A stretch of DNA of 64,000 nt from Sphingomonas sp. 1F27F7B (GTDB taxonomy: Bacteria > Pseudomonadota > Alphaproteobacteria > Sphingomonadales > Sphingomonadaceae), in the NCBI RefSeq assembly GCF_005503355.1, contig NZ_SCMK01000018.1, positions 39,954-103,953 on the forward strand, written 5' to 3'. Positions 45,188-52,072 of the stretch are shown in pieces. The notes beneath the pieces are model-generated. The model was not told where the DNA came from and did no database searches. It saw only the letters and a program-made list of their open reading frames with translations. A program made the position numbers and the translations under genes. Numbering within the stretch: position 1 is the first letter of the stretch; each line of letters opens with the position of its first letter.

Positions 45188-45367
45188 ATGGAATCCAACG
45201 AACGCTATTATCGGCGTCGCGCCGCTCAGGAACTTGCTGCCGCGAAGCGGGCGATGACAGAGGCCGCCGCGCTGCGCCGTCGCCAGCTTGCGGAGACCTA
45301 TCTCAAGCGCCTTGCCGAGCTTACCGGCGCGGACGAGATGCGGGTGCTCGAACAGGAATACGCCTGA
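45188..45367 (+). CDS. Small helical protein of unknown function
   Basis: A 59-residue product (MESNERYYRRRAAQELAAA, continuing KRAMTEAAALRRRQLAETYL...) predicted to be one long amphipathic helix, rich in Ala, Arg and Glu. Its high helix propensity, its regular codon pattern, and a GGGGG site about 13 nt upstream of the ATG argue that it is real. It is divergent from yraN. No known family. Confidence 0.62.
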   Translation: MESNERYYRRRAAQELAAAKRAMTEAAALRRRQLAETYLKRLAELTGADEMRVLEQEYA

Positions 45368-45386
45368 GGGAGCCTTTGCCCTATTT

Positions 45387-45468
45387 CGTCATCCCCGCGA
45401 AGGCGGGGATCCAGAGTCCGGGACGATGCGCGAGGTAGCCCTGGATCCCCGCCTTCGCGGGGATGACG
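45387..45468. repeat. Inverted repeat with 28-bp perfect arms
   Basis: The left arm at 45,387-45,414 (CGTCATCCCCGCGAAGG then CGGGGATCCAG) is repeated inverted and exact at 45,441-45,468, with a 26-nt core. It lies between the convergent small-protein gene and rsmI and may terminate both. Confidence 0.88.
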
Positions 45469-45497
45469 GGTTTGGGGCGTTTTCTATCCGTGCCGGG

Positions 45498-46331
45498 CTA
45501 CCCCTTCATTTCCATCGCCCGCGCATAGAGCGTCTTGCGGTCGAGCCCGAGCTTCTTCGCCACTTCGCCCGCCGCCTTGCTGGCCGGCAGGCGAGTCAGC
45601 GCCTCGGCGAGCGCGGCATCGGCATCGTCGGCACTGGCCGGAGCCGGGGCGCCGGGCGGCGCCACGACCACCACGATCTCGCCCTTCGGCGGCGCCTCGG
45701 CATAGCGCGCGGCCAGCTGGGTGAGCGAGCCGGTCACGCATTCCTCGAACTTCTTGCTGATCTCGCGCGCCACTGCCGCCTCGCGGTCGCCCAGCCCTTC
45801 GGCCAGCGCCGCGAGGCAGGCCGAGAGCCGCGGCCCCGATTCGTAGAGGACGAGCGTGGCGCGCACGCCGGCGATCTCGGCGATCGCTTCGGCCCGGGCC
45901 TGTTGCTTGGGCGGCAGGAAGCCGAGGAACAGGAAGCGGTCGGTCGGCAGCCCGGCCAGCGTCAGCGCCGCGATCGCCGCGCAGGGGCCTGGAATCGTCG
46001 TCACCGGATGGCCGGCGGCACGCGCGTCGCGCACCAGCTTGAAACCGGGATCGGAGATCAGCGGGGTGCCCGCGTCGGAGACCAGCGCGATGGCCTCGGT
46101 CGCCATGCGCGCGACCAGGCCGGGGCGGACGGCATCGGCATTATGGTCGTGATAGGGGATCATCTTCCCCTTCGCGCCCAGGTGCCGGAAGAGGCCGGCC
46201 GTCACACGGCTGTCTTCTACGGCAACCAGATCGGCGCCCAGGAGTATTTCGGAGGCGCGCGGCGACAAGTCACCGAGATTGCCGATCGGGGTGGCGACGA
46301 TATAGAGGCCGGGCGTAAGAACAGCGTGCAT
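45498..46331 (-). CDS. rsmI: 16S rRNA 2'-O-ribose C1402 methyltransferase
   Basis: Methylates the 2'-OH of C1402 in the 16S decoding centre. The 277-residue SPOUT-unrelated tetrapyrrole-methylase fold has GLYIVATPIGNLGDLSPRA, LVAVEDSRVTAGLFRHLGA, ALVSDAGTPLISDPG and TIPGPCAAIAALTLAGLPTDRFLFLGFLP. The C-terminal helix-turn-helix-like end (KAAGEVAKKLGLDRKTLYARAMEMKG) is also typical. The start is 12 bp from the divergent LpoA-like gene, as in many proteobacteria. Confidence 0.95.
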   Translation of the reverse strand: MHAVLTPGLYIVATPIGNLGDLSPRASEILLGADLVAVEDSRVTAGLFRHLGAKGKMIPYHDHNADAVRPGLVARMATEAIALVSDAGTPLISDPGFKLVRDARAAGHPVTTIPGPCAAIAALTLAGLPTDRFLFLGFLPPKQQARAEAIAEIAGVRATLVLYESGPRLSACLAALAEGLGDREAAVAREISKKFEECVTGSLTQLAARYAEAPPKGEIVVVVAPPGAPAPASADDADAALAEALTRLPASKAAGEVAKKLGLDRKTLYARAMEMKG

Positions 46332-46343
46332 CGGGGAGAGTAA

Positions 46344-47540
46344 ATGGCAGACCCAACCGTGAATCCGCAACGGGGCATCCTCCGCTGGGCCGCTTTGGGC
46401 CTCGCCGCCCTTCTCGCCGCCTGCGCCAGCGGGCCGCGGGTGATCCCCGAGACGCGCCCCGCGCCGACGGTGGAGGCGCCGCGCGAGCGGCCCTCGACTC
46501 GCCCGATATCGCCGGGCCTGCCGCAGGACGTGGAGCGCCACCGCGTCGCGCTGCTGGTGCCGATGACCGGGCCGAACGCCGGCGTCGGCAAGTCGCTCGC
46601 CAATGCGACGCAGCTGGCGATTCTCGACACCAAGTCGGACGTGCTGCGCATCACCACCTACGACACTGCCGGCGGAGCCGCCAACGCCGCGCGCCAGGCG
46701 ATCGCCGATGGCAACAAGCTGATCCTAGGCCCGCTGCTCGCCGAGGAGGCGCGCGAAGTGGCGCCGATCGCGCGGGCGGCGCGCGTGCCGGTGCTCAGCT
46801 TCTCGAACGACACTGCGGTGGCCGGCAACGGCACCTATCTGCTCGGCTATTCGCCGGCCCAGTCGATCGAGCGCGTGGTCGATTATGCCCGGGCGCAGGG
46901 CGTCACCAATTTCGTCGGGCTGATGACGTCGGGCGTCTATGGCGAGCGCGCCTCGACCAGCTTCCTGCGCGCCGTGGAGGACCAGGGCGGCAAGGTGCTG
47001 GCGATGGAGACCTATGATGGTCGCCCCGGCTCGATGACCAGCGCGATCACCAAGCTGTCGCGTACGCCCTATCAGGCGATCCTGATCGCCGGCTCGGGCG
47101 CGAGCGGCGTCACGGCGGCGCCGATCATCCGCAAGTCGGCGGGGGGCAAGGCGTCGCGCATCCTCGGCACCGAGCTGTGGAACACCGATTCGGCGATCGG
47201 TTCGAACGCCGTGCTGAACGGCGCCTGGTTCGCCAGCGTGCCCGACAATTACTATCGGACCTATGCGACCAAGTATCGCACGCGCTTCGGCGCGGCGCCC
47301 TATCGCCTGTCGACGCTGGGCTATGACGCGGTGCTGCTCACCGTGCGCATCGCCCGCGAATGGCGGCCGGGCGACATCTTCCCCGAGCGCCGCCTGGTCG
47401 CGCCCGACGGGTTCGGCGGCCTGGACGGCGCCTTCCGCTTCGGCCGCGACGGCATCGCCGAGCGCGCGCTCGAAGTGCAGGAAGTGAAGGGGGGGACGAC
47501 GGTGACGATCTCGCCCGCGCCGACGGGGTTCGGAGGCTAG
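46344..47540 (+). CDS. LpoA-like periplasmic-binding-fold lipoprotein
   Basis: A 398-residue lipoprotein (signal ILRWAALGLAALLAAC, Cys27). After a Pro-rich linker it has a leucine-binding-protein fold: VALLVPMTGPNAGVGKSLANA, NKLILGPLLAEEAREVAPIA, NFVGLMTSGVYGERASTSFLRAVEDQGGKV and LSTLGYDAVLLTVRIA. It corresponds to the C-terminal domain of LpoA, the outer-membrane activator of PBP1A, but lacks the N-terminal TPR domain. Divergent with rsmI, near yraN, which matches the LpoA locus. The annotation 'penicillin-binding protein activator' is therefore reasonable but inferred. Confidence 0.87.
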   Translation: MADPTVNPQRGILRWAALGLAALLAACASGPRVIPETRPAPTVEAPRERPSTRPISPGLPQDVERHRVALLVPMTGPNAGVGKSLANATQLAILDTKSDVLRITTYDTAGGAANAARQAIADGNKLILGPLLAEEAREVAPIARAARVPVLSFSNDTAVAGNGTYLLGYSPAQSIERVVDYARAQGVTNFVGLMTSGVYGERASTSFLRAVEDQGGKVLAMETYDGRPGSMTSAITKLSRTPYQAILIAGSGASGVTAAPIIRKSAGGKASRILGTELWNTDSAIGSNAVLNGAWFASVPDNYYRTYATKYRTRFGAAPYRLSTLGYDAVLLTVRIAREWRPGDIFPERRLVAPDGFGGLDGAFRFGRDGIAERALEVQEVKGGTTVTISPAPTGFGG

Positions 47541-47569
47541 GTCGAGGATTCATTAGGTCGAGGATTTAT
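47538..47569 (+). repeat. Tandem 16-bp duplication at the LpoA-like stop codon
   Basis: TAGGTCGAGGATTCAT is followed at once by TAGGTCGAGGATTTAT. The first TAG is the stop codon of the lipoprotein gene, so the duplication also repeats the stop. Confidence 0.8.
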
Positions 47570-47580
47570 TCAGCCAATCC

Positions 47581-47663
47581 CGTCATCCCCGCGCAGGCGG
47601 GGATCCAGAATCACGGGCGATACGGTAGAGAAACCCTGGATCCCCGCCTGCGCGGGGATGACG
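47581..47663. repeat. Inverted repeat with 28-bp arms
   Basis: CGTCATCCCCGCGCAGGCGG (arm to 47,608) is mirrored by an arm ending at 47,663. The rest of the gap 47,541-47,904 holds another CGTCATCCCCGCG half-copy near 47,707 and no gene I can support. Confidence 0.88.
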
Positions 47664-47904
47664 AAACAAGGTTACTTGTCTCGGGGGGGATAAGCGCCCG
47701 ATGACCGTCATCCCCGCGCATTCGCCGGGATGGTGGCACGTTGCAGTGCAGGTTTTCGGTTGCTCCATGCCGGCGTGTGCAACCCGGCGCGCTTCGCCCT
47801 GTCGATCCTATCCGCCACCAGCGCTGGTGCGGGCGGGGAAAACGGAGCCCCCTAATCCAAACTTCCCGAACTTCCGCGCGGTGGGCCGAGCCCGAATCAT
47901 GCGT

Positions 47905-49041
47905 TCAGGCGATCACCAGCTCGCGCAGGATCGCCTCGAGCACCGGCATGCCGGCATCGGTGACGCGGAGGCGGCTGCCCTCGCGTTCCACCAGCCCCTG
48001 CGCCGCCATCCCCGTCAGCGCGCCCGGGTCGATCGGCGCATCGGGAATGCGGGCAAGGTCGATGCCCTCGGCAAGGCGCAGGCCCATCAACAGTGCCTCG
48101 ACGCCGCGGTCGCGCGTCTCGAGCCGATCCTCGCGCTCGATGCCGTGGCCGTTGCGTTCGATCGCGGCGAGCCAGTTCTCGGGCTTCTTGCGGCGAAGCG
48201 TGGCCACGCCGTTCCGGCGGCCATGCGCGCCCGGGCCGACGCCGGCATAGTCGCCATAGCGCCAATAAGTGAGGTTGTGGCGGCTCTCCGCCCCCGGCCG
48301 GGCATGGTTGGAGACCTCATAGGCCGGCAGCCCGGCTGCCGCCGTGATTGCCCGCGTCACCTCGAACAGATCGGCGGCTTCGTCCGGGTCGAAGGCCTTG
48401 AGTTCGCCCTTCTCGAACAGCGTGGCGAAGCGCGTGCCGGGCTCGATGGTGAGCTGGTAGAGCGAGAGATGCTCGGTGCCGAAGGAAAGGGCGCGGCGCA
48501 GCTCGGCTTCCCAGCCCGCCGGCGTCTGGCCGGGCCGGGCATAGATCAGGTCGAAGCTGACGCGCTCAAAGGCCAGCTGGGCAGTCTCCAATGCCGCCAG
48601 CCCTTCGTCCACGCCGTGCGCCCGGCCGAGGAAGCGCAGATCGGCATCGTCGAGCGCCTGCAACCCGAGTGAGACCCGGTTCACGCCGGCAGCAGCGATG
48701 TCGGCGAAGCGCGCGGCCTCCACGGAGGAGGGATTGGCCTCCAGCGTGATCTCGATGCCGGGTTCGAAGCCCCAATGCGCTTCGGCCGCCGCGATCACTG
48801 CGGCCACCGTCTCGGGCGGCATCAGCGAGGGCGTGCCGCCGCCGAAGAAGATCGAGCCGAGCCGGCGTCCGGGCAGTGCTTCCGCTTCATGCGCCAGATC
48901 GGCGAGCATCGCCACTCGCCAGGCGGCCTGGTCGACACTCTCGCGGACATGGCTGTTGAAGTCGCAATAGGGGCATTTCGACACGCAGAACGGCCAGTGC
49001 ACATAGAGTGCGAGCGGAGGAGTGTCGGTGGGCATCGTCAT
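47905..49041 (-). CDS. hemW: HemW, heme chaperone radical SAM protein
   Basis: A 378-residue radical SAM protein of the HemN-like branch. N-terminus LALYVHWPFCVSKCPYCDFNSH carries the CxxxCxxC cluster site. It also has IFFGGGTPSLM, ITLEANPSS, VNRVSLGLQALDDADLRFLGR and the C-terminal YWRYGDYAGVGPGAHGR. It lacks the N-terminal extension of true HemN, so the family assignment is HemW, which binds heme and supports heme delivery. The start at 49041 (or 49035) has no clear ribosome site. The upstream region is the tRNA-Gly tail array, whose last CCA is 8 nt from the ATG. Confidence 0.93.
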   Translation of the reverse strand: MTMPTDTPPLALYVHWPFCVSKCPYCDFNSHVRESVDQAAWRVAMLADLAHEAEALPGRRLGSIFFGGGTPSLMPPETVAAVIAAAEAHWGFEPGIEITLEANPSSVEAARFADIAAAGVNRVSLGLQALDDADLRFLGRAHGVDEGLAALETAQLAFERVSFDLIYARPGQTPAGWEAELRRALSFGTEHLSLYQLTIEPGTRFATLFEKGELKAFDPDEAADLFEVTRAITAAAGLPAYEVSNHARPGAESRHNLTYWRYGDYAGVGPGAHGRRNGVATLRRKKPENWLAAIERNGHGIEREDRLETRDRGVEALLMGLRLAEGIDLARIPDAPIDPGALTGMAAQGLVEREGSRLRVTDAGMPVLEAILRELVIA

Positions 49042-49049
49042 GGAAAGGC

Positions 49050-49397
49050 TGGAGCGAGTAACGGGAATCGAACCCCCAGCATAGCCCGGCAGGGCGGAGC
49101 GTCCCAGGGGACGCGGGTTCGCCGGACGGGGGAAGCTGGAGCGGGTAACGGGAATCGAACCCCCAGCATAGCCCGGCAGGGCGGAGCGTCCCAGGGGACG
49201 CGGGTTCGCCGGACGGGGGAAGCTGGAGCGAGTAACGGGAATCGAACCCCCAGCATAGCCCGGCAGGGCGGAGCGTCCCAGGGGACGCGGGTTCGCCGGG
49301 CGGGGGAAGTTGGAGCGGGTAACGGGAATCGAACCCCCAGCATAGCCCGGCAGGGCGGAGCGTCCCAGGGGACGCGGGTTCGCCGGGCGGGGGAAGT
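49050..49397 (-). repeat. Four 87-bp tandem repeats, each carrying the 3' part of tRNA-Gly
   Basis: Units start at 49,050, 49,137, 49,224 and 49,311, with an exact 87-bp period, and differ at only a few positions. Read on the tRNA strand, each unit is a spacer of about 60 bp containing the hairpin GCGTCCCCTGGGACGC, followed by a copy of the tRNA-Gly T-arm, 3' acceptor strand and CCA. The 5' part of the tRNA (D-arm, anticodon arm) is absent. Two of the four copies have one changed base in the acceptor strand. Because 87 is a multiple of three, one Arg/Pro-rich frame runs through the array (49,457 to 49,038) and ends in ATGA at hemW. Confidence 0.95.
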
Positions 49398-49471
49398 TGG
49401 AGCGGGTAACGGGAATCGAACCCGTGTATTCAGCTTGGAAGGCTGCTGCACTACCATTGTGCTATACCCGC
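49398..49471 (-). tRNA. tRNA-Gly (anticodon UCC)
   Basis: Read 5'-3' on the minus strand: GCGGGTATAGCACAATGGTA at the 5' end, anticodon stem-loop CAGCCTTCCAAGCTG (anticodon TCC), T-arm ACGGGTTCGATTCCCGT and acceptor TACCCGC, then discriminator T and an encoded CCA. The acceptor, D, anticodon and T stems all pair. It is 74 nt with CCA. A TTGACC at 49,512-49,507 may be its -35 box; the -10 is unclear. Confidence 0.95.
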
Positions 49472-49521
49472 TAGCCGAGCGCCGACTGCCACAGCCGCCC
49501 CCGGCCGGTCAACCTCGCGCG

Positions 49522-50304
49522 CTACTTCCCGGTGAAGTTCGGCTTGCGCTTCTGGAGGAAGGCCAGCCCGCCCTCCATCGAATCGGCAGTGCCGCGCGCG
49601 CTGCGCTGATGATTCGCTTCCATCGCCAGCGTTTCCTCCAGCGTCGATTCGAGGGCCTGGGCGATCCCCCGGCGGATCATGCCGAGCGCCACGGTGGGGC
49701 CGGCGGCGAGGCGGGCGGCGAGCGCCAGTGCCTCATGCTCGAGCTGCTCGTCCGAGACGACGCTGTGCACCAGCCCCCAGTCGCGCGCCTTCGTCGCGGG
49801 CAGCTTCTCGCCCAGCAGCATCATCTCCGCCGCGCGCGAACGGCCGACGAGGCGCGGCAGCAGCCAGGTCGCCCCGCCATCGGGCACCAGCCCGATATTG
49901 ACGAAGGCCTGGAGGAAATAGCCGGTGTCGCTCGCCACGCAGAAATCGGCGGCGAGCGCCAGGCTGCAGCCGATGCCCGCGGCGGGGCCGCGCACTGCGC
50001 TCACCACCGGCACGCCCAGGCGCGTGACGGCGAGGATCGTCGGATTATAGTGATCGGTCAGCGCGGCATGGGTCGCCGTGCCGGGATCGGCCGAGGCGAG
50101 CGCGCCGCTCGCCACATCGGCGCCCGAGCAGAAGGCGCGGCCGGCACCCTGGAGCAGCACCGCGCGGGCGCCGTCCAGCTTCGCCAGCGCGTCGCGGATC
50201 TCGTCGAACATCGCGGGCGGCGCCGCGTTGAGGCGATCGGGCCGGTTGAGCGTGACCACCAGCACGTCGCCGGCACGTTCGGTCAGGATCGTCTCGTAGG
50301 CCAT
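49522..50304 (-). CDS. Enoyl-CoA hydratase/isomerase (PaaG-like)
   Basis: A 260-residue crotonase-fold enzyme: LNRPDRLNAAPPAMFDEIRDAL, GRAFCSGADVASG (oxyanion strand), GPAAGIGCSLALAADFCVAS (second oxyanion turn) and NIGLVPDGGATWLLPRLVGRSRAAEMMLLGEKL. The PDGG in place of the hydratase ExxG motif is characteristic of PaaG-type isomerases/hydratases with an acidic residue there. It may act in fatty-acid or phenylacetate degradation. No other pathway gene is adjacent, so the substrate is open. Confidence 0.88.
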   Translation of the reverse strand: MAYETILTERAGDVLVVTLNRPDRLNAAPPAMFDEIRDALAKLDGARAVLLQGAGRAFCSGADVASGALASADPGTATHAALTDHYNPTILAVTRLGVPVVSAVRGPAAGIGCSLALAADFCVASDTGYFLQAFVNIGLVPDGGATWLLPRLVGRSRAAEMMLLGEKLPATKARDWGLVHSVVSDEQLEHEALALAARLAAGPTVALGMIRRGIAQALESTLEETLAMEANHQRSARGTADSMEGGLAFLQKRKPNFTGK

Positions 50305-50413
50305 CTTCCACTCCCGTTTCGCTTCGCAACCGATAGCGGCGAAGCGGAGCGGGCGGAAGGGTGGGAGCTGTTATTGCCTGCATTCCTCTCCCTCCGGGGG
50401 AGGATCTATTGAC

Positions 50414-50654
50414 TGTCGATACGTCCTAGGTTGAGAACCCAAACAAGTATCTGATTTTCCGTCGTCATCCCCGCGAAGGCGGGGATCCAGGGCCAGGTGC
50501 GGAGCCGAGATGGCGGGGTGCTGCCCGCTCCGGATGGCGTTCGCGCGGTGGTGCCGATATCCCGCATTACCCTGGATCCCCGCCTTCGCGGGGATGACTA
50601 AGGAAGGAATAGCGGGGATGACGATTGAAGGAATATGAGTCCCCAACCTAGGGC
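50414..50654. repeat. MITE-like element, copy 2, with a nested repeat
   Basis: The ends match copy 1 at 33.2 kb (TCCTAGGTTGAGAACCC left; GAGTCCCCAACCTAGGG right). The middle is expanded by an inverted-repeat element of the CGTCATCCCCGCGAAGG family (arms 50,463-50,490 and about 50,570-50,598). The right end runs into the reading frame of the efflux outer-membrane gene; the CTAGG provides its TAG stop. The gap 50,305-50,647 holds nothing else. Confidence 0.85.
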
Positions 50655-52072
50655 TGCGGGCCCGAGGGCGTGACGGTGAGCAGCGAATCACCCCCCAGCG
50701 TGCGGTAGAGCGTCACCAGATTGGTCGCCTCGACCAGCCGGGTGCTCACCAGTCCGCGCTGGGCGGTGTAATAGGAGCGCTGCGCGACCAGGTTCGCCAG
50801 GAAATTGTCGATCCCGCCGCGATAGCGCGCCTCGGCCAGGCGATAGCTGTCCTGCGCCGCGGCCAGGTTGCTCGTATTGGCCTTCAGCTGATCGGCGATG
50901 GTGCCGCGCCGGGCGAGCGCGTCGGCGACTTCGCGGAAAGCGGTCTGGATCGATTTCTCATAGGTGGCGAGCGCCGCGTCGCGCTGGGCCTCGCTCAGCT
51001 GCACGCCCGCCCGGCCGGCGCCGGCGTTGAAGATCGGATAGCTGGCGCTGGCGCCGCCCGACCAGTTGAAGCCGTTGCCCGAGAAGAGTCCGGTCAGCGC
51101 GTTGCTGGCGAAGCCGAGCAGCCCGGTGAGCGAGATGCGGGGGAACAGCGCGGCGCGGGCGGCGCCGATCTGGGCATTGGCGGCGCGCAGCGTATATTCG
51201 GCCTGCACCACGTCCGGCCGGCGGAGCAGCACGCCCGAATCGAGGCCGGCGGGCAGCTCGGCGACAGTGGGAGCGGCTTCCTCGATCGCGGCGGAGAGCA
51301 GCGCGGCATCGACATCGGCGCCGACGAGCAGCCGGAGCGCGTTGACGTCCTGCGCCAGCGCAGTCTTCTGCGTCGCCACGTCGGCCTGGGCAGTGGCGAG
51401 CGTCTGCTGCGCCTGGGCCAGGTCGGTGCGCGGTGCGATGCCGCCCCGCAAGCGCCGATCGGTGAGTGCCACCGCGCGCTCGGCATTGGCCGCGGTGTCC
51501 TGGGCGATCTTGAGCAGGCTCGCGTCCGCCGCATGGTTGAGCCAGGCGGCCGCGATGTCGCCGATCAGCGTCAGGCGCGTGGCGCGTGCCGCCGCCTCGG
51601 TCGCGAACCAGCGGTCCTGCTGGGCATGGGTGAGCGAGGCGACGCGGCCGAACAGGTCGAGCTCGAAGGCGGGGATGCTGACATTGCCCGAGAAGTTGGC
51701 GCGGGTGCCGCCGGTGGTGGCGGCGCCGGTACTGCTGCCATGTGCCACGGTCGCGCCCGCGCCGGCATCGAGCTCGGGAATGCGGTCGGCGCGCTGGATG
51801 CGATATTGCGCGCGCGCCGCGGCGATATTGGCCGCGGCGACGCGCAGGTCGCGATTGTTGGCCAGCGCCTGTCCGATCAGCTTCTGGAGCCGCGGGTCCT
51901 TGAAGATGTCCTGCCAGGTGACGCTGGGCAGCGCGGCTTCATCGGCCTTGAGATAGGCATCGCCCGCCGGCCAGCCGGGCGGCACCGGCGCTTCGGGCCG
52001 GGCATATTTCGGCTCCATCGAGCAGCCGGCGAGCGCCGTGCTGAGGAGCAGGGTCAGGACCGCGCGCTTCAT
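50648..52072 (-). CDS. RND efflux outer-membrane lipoprotein (NodT/OprM family)
   Basis: TolC-like channel of a tripartite pump, 474 residues. Signal with lipobox LLLSTALAGCSMEPKY (Cys17). Two structural repeats of coiled-coil hairpins are evident, with RLQKLIGQALANNRDLRVAAANIAAARAQYRIQRADRIPELDAGAG and its counterpart LLRRPDVVQAEYTLRAANAQIGAARAALFPRISLTG (split). The ATG overlaps the pump gene stop (ATGA). The last codons and the TAG lie at the border of the MITE-like element, so the native C-terminus may have been slightly changed. Confidence 0.94.
   Translation of the reverse strand: MKRAVLTLLLSTALAGCSMEPKYARPEAPVPPGWPAGDAYLKADEAALPSVTWQDIFKDPRLQKLIGQALANNRDLRVAAANIAAARAQYRIQRADRIPELDAGAGATVAHGSSTGAATTGGTRANFSGNVSIPAFELDLFGRVASLTHAQQDRWFATEAAARATRLTLIGDIAAAWLNHAADASLLKIAQDTAANAERAVALTDRRLRGGIAPRTDLAQAQQTLATAQADVATQKTALAQDVNALRLLVGADVDAALLSAAIEEAAPTVAELPAGLDSGVLLRRPDVVQAEYTLRAANAQIGAARAALFPRISLTGLLGFASNALTGLFSGNGFNWSGGASASYPIFNAGAGRAGVQLSEAQRDAALATYEKSIQTAFREVADALARRGTIADQLKANTSNLAAAQDSYRLAEARYRGGIDNFLANLVAQRSYYTAQRGLVSTRLVEATNLVTLYRTLGGDSLLTVTPSGPQP

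Noticed and set aside
49050..49397. CRISPR array
   Set aside because: Units are 87 bp and identical along their whole length; there are no unique spacers and no cas genes.
49398..49471. tRNA-Gly as an integration site of a genomic island
   Set aside because: The flanks are hemW and an enoyl-CoA hydratase gene with normal composition, and no integrase or distal att copy is visible; only the local tail repeats exist.
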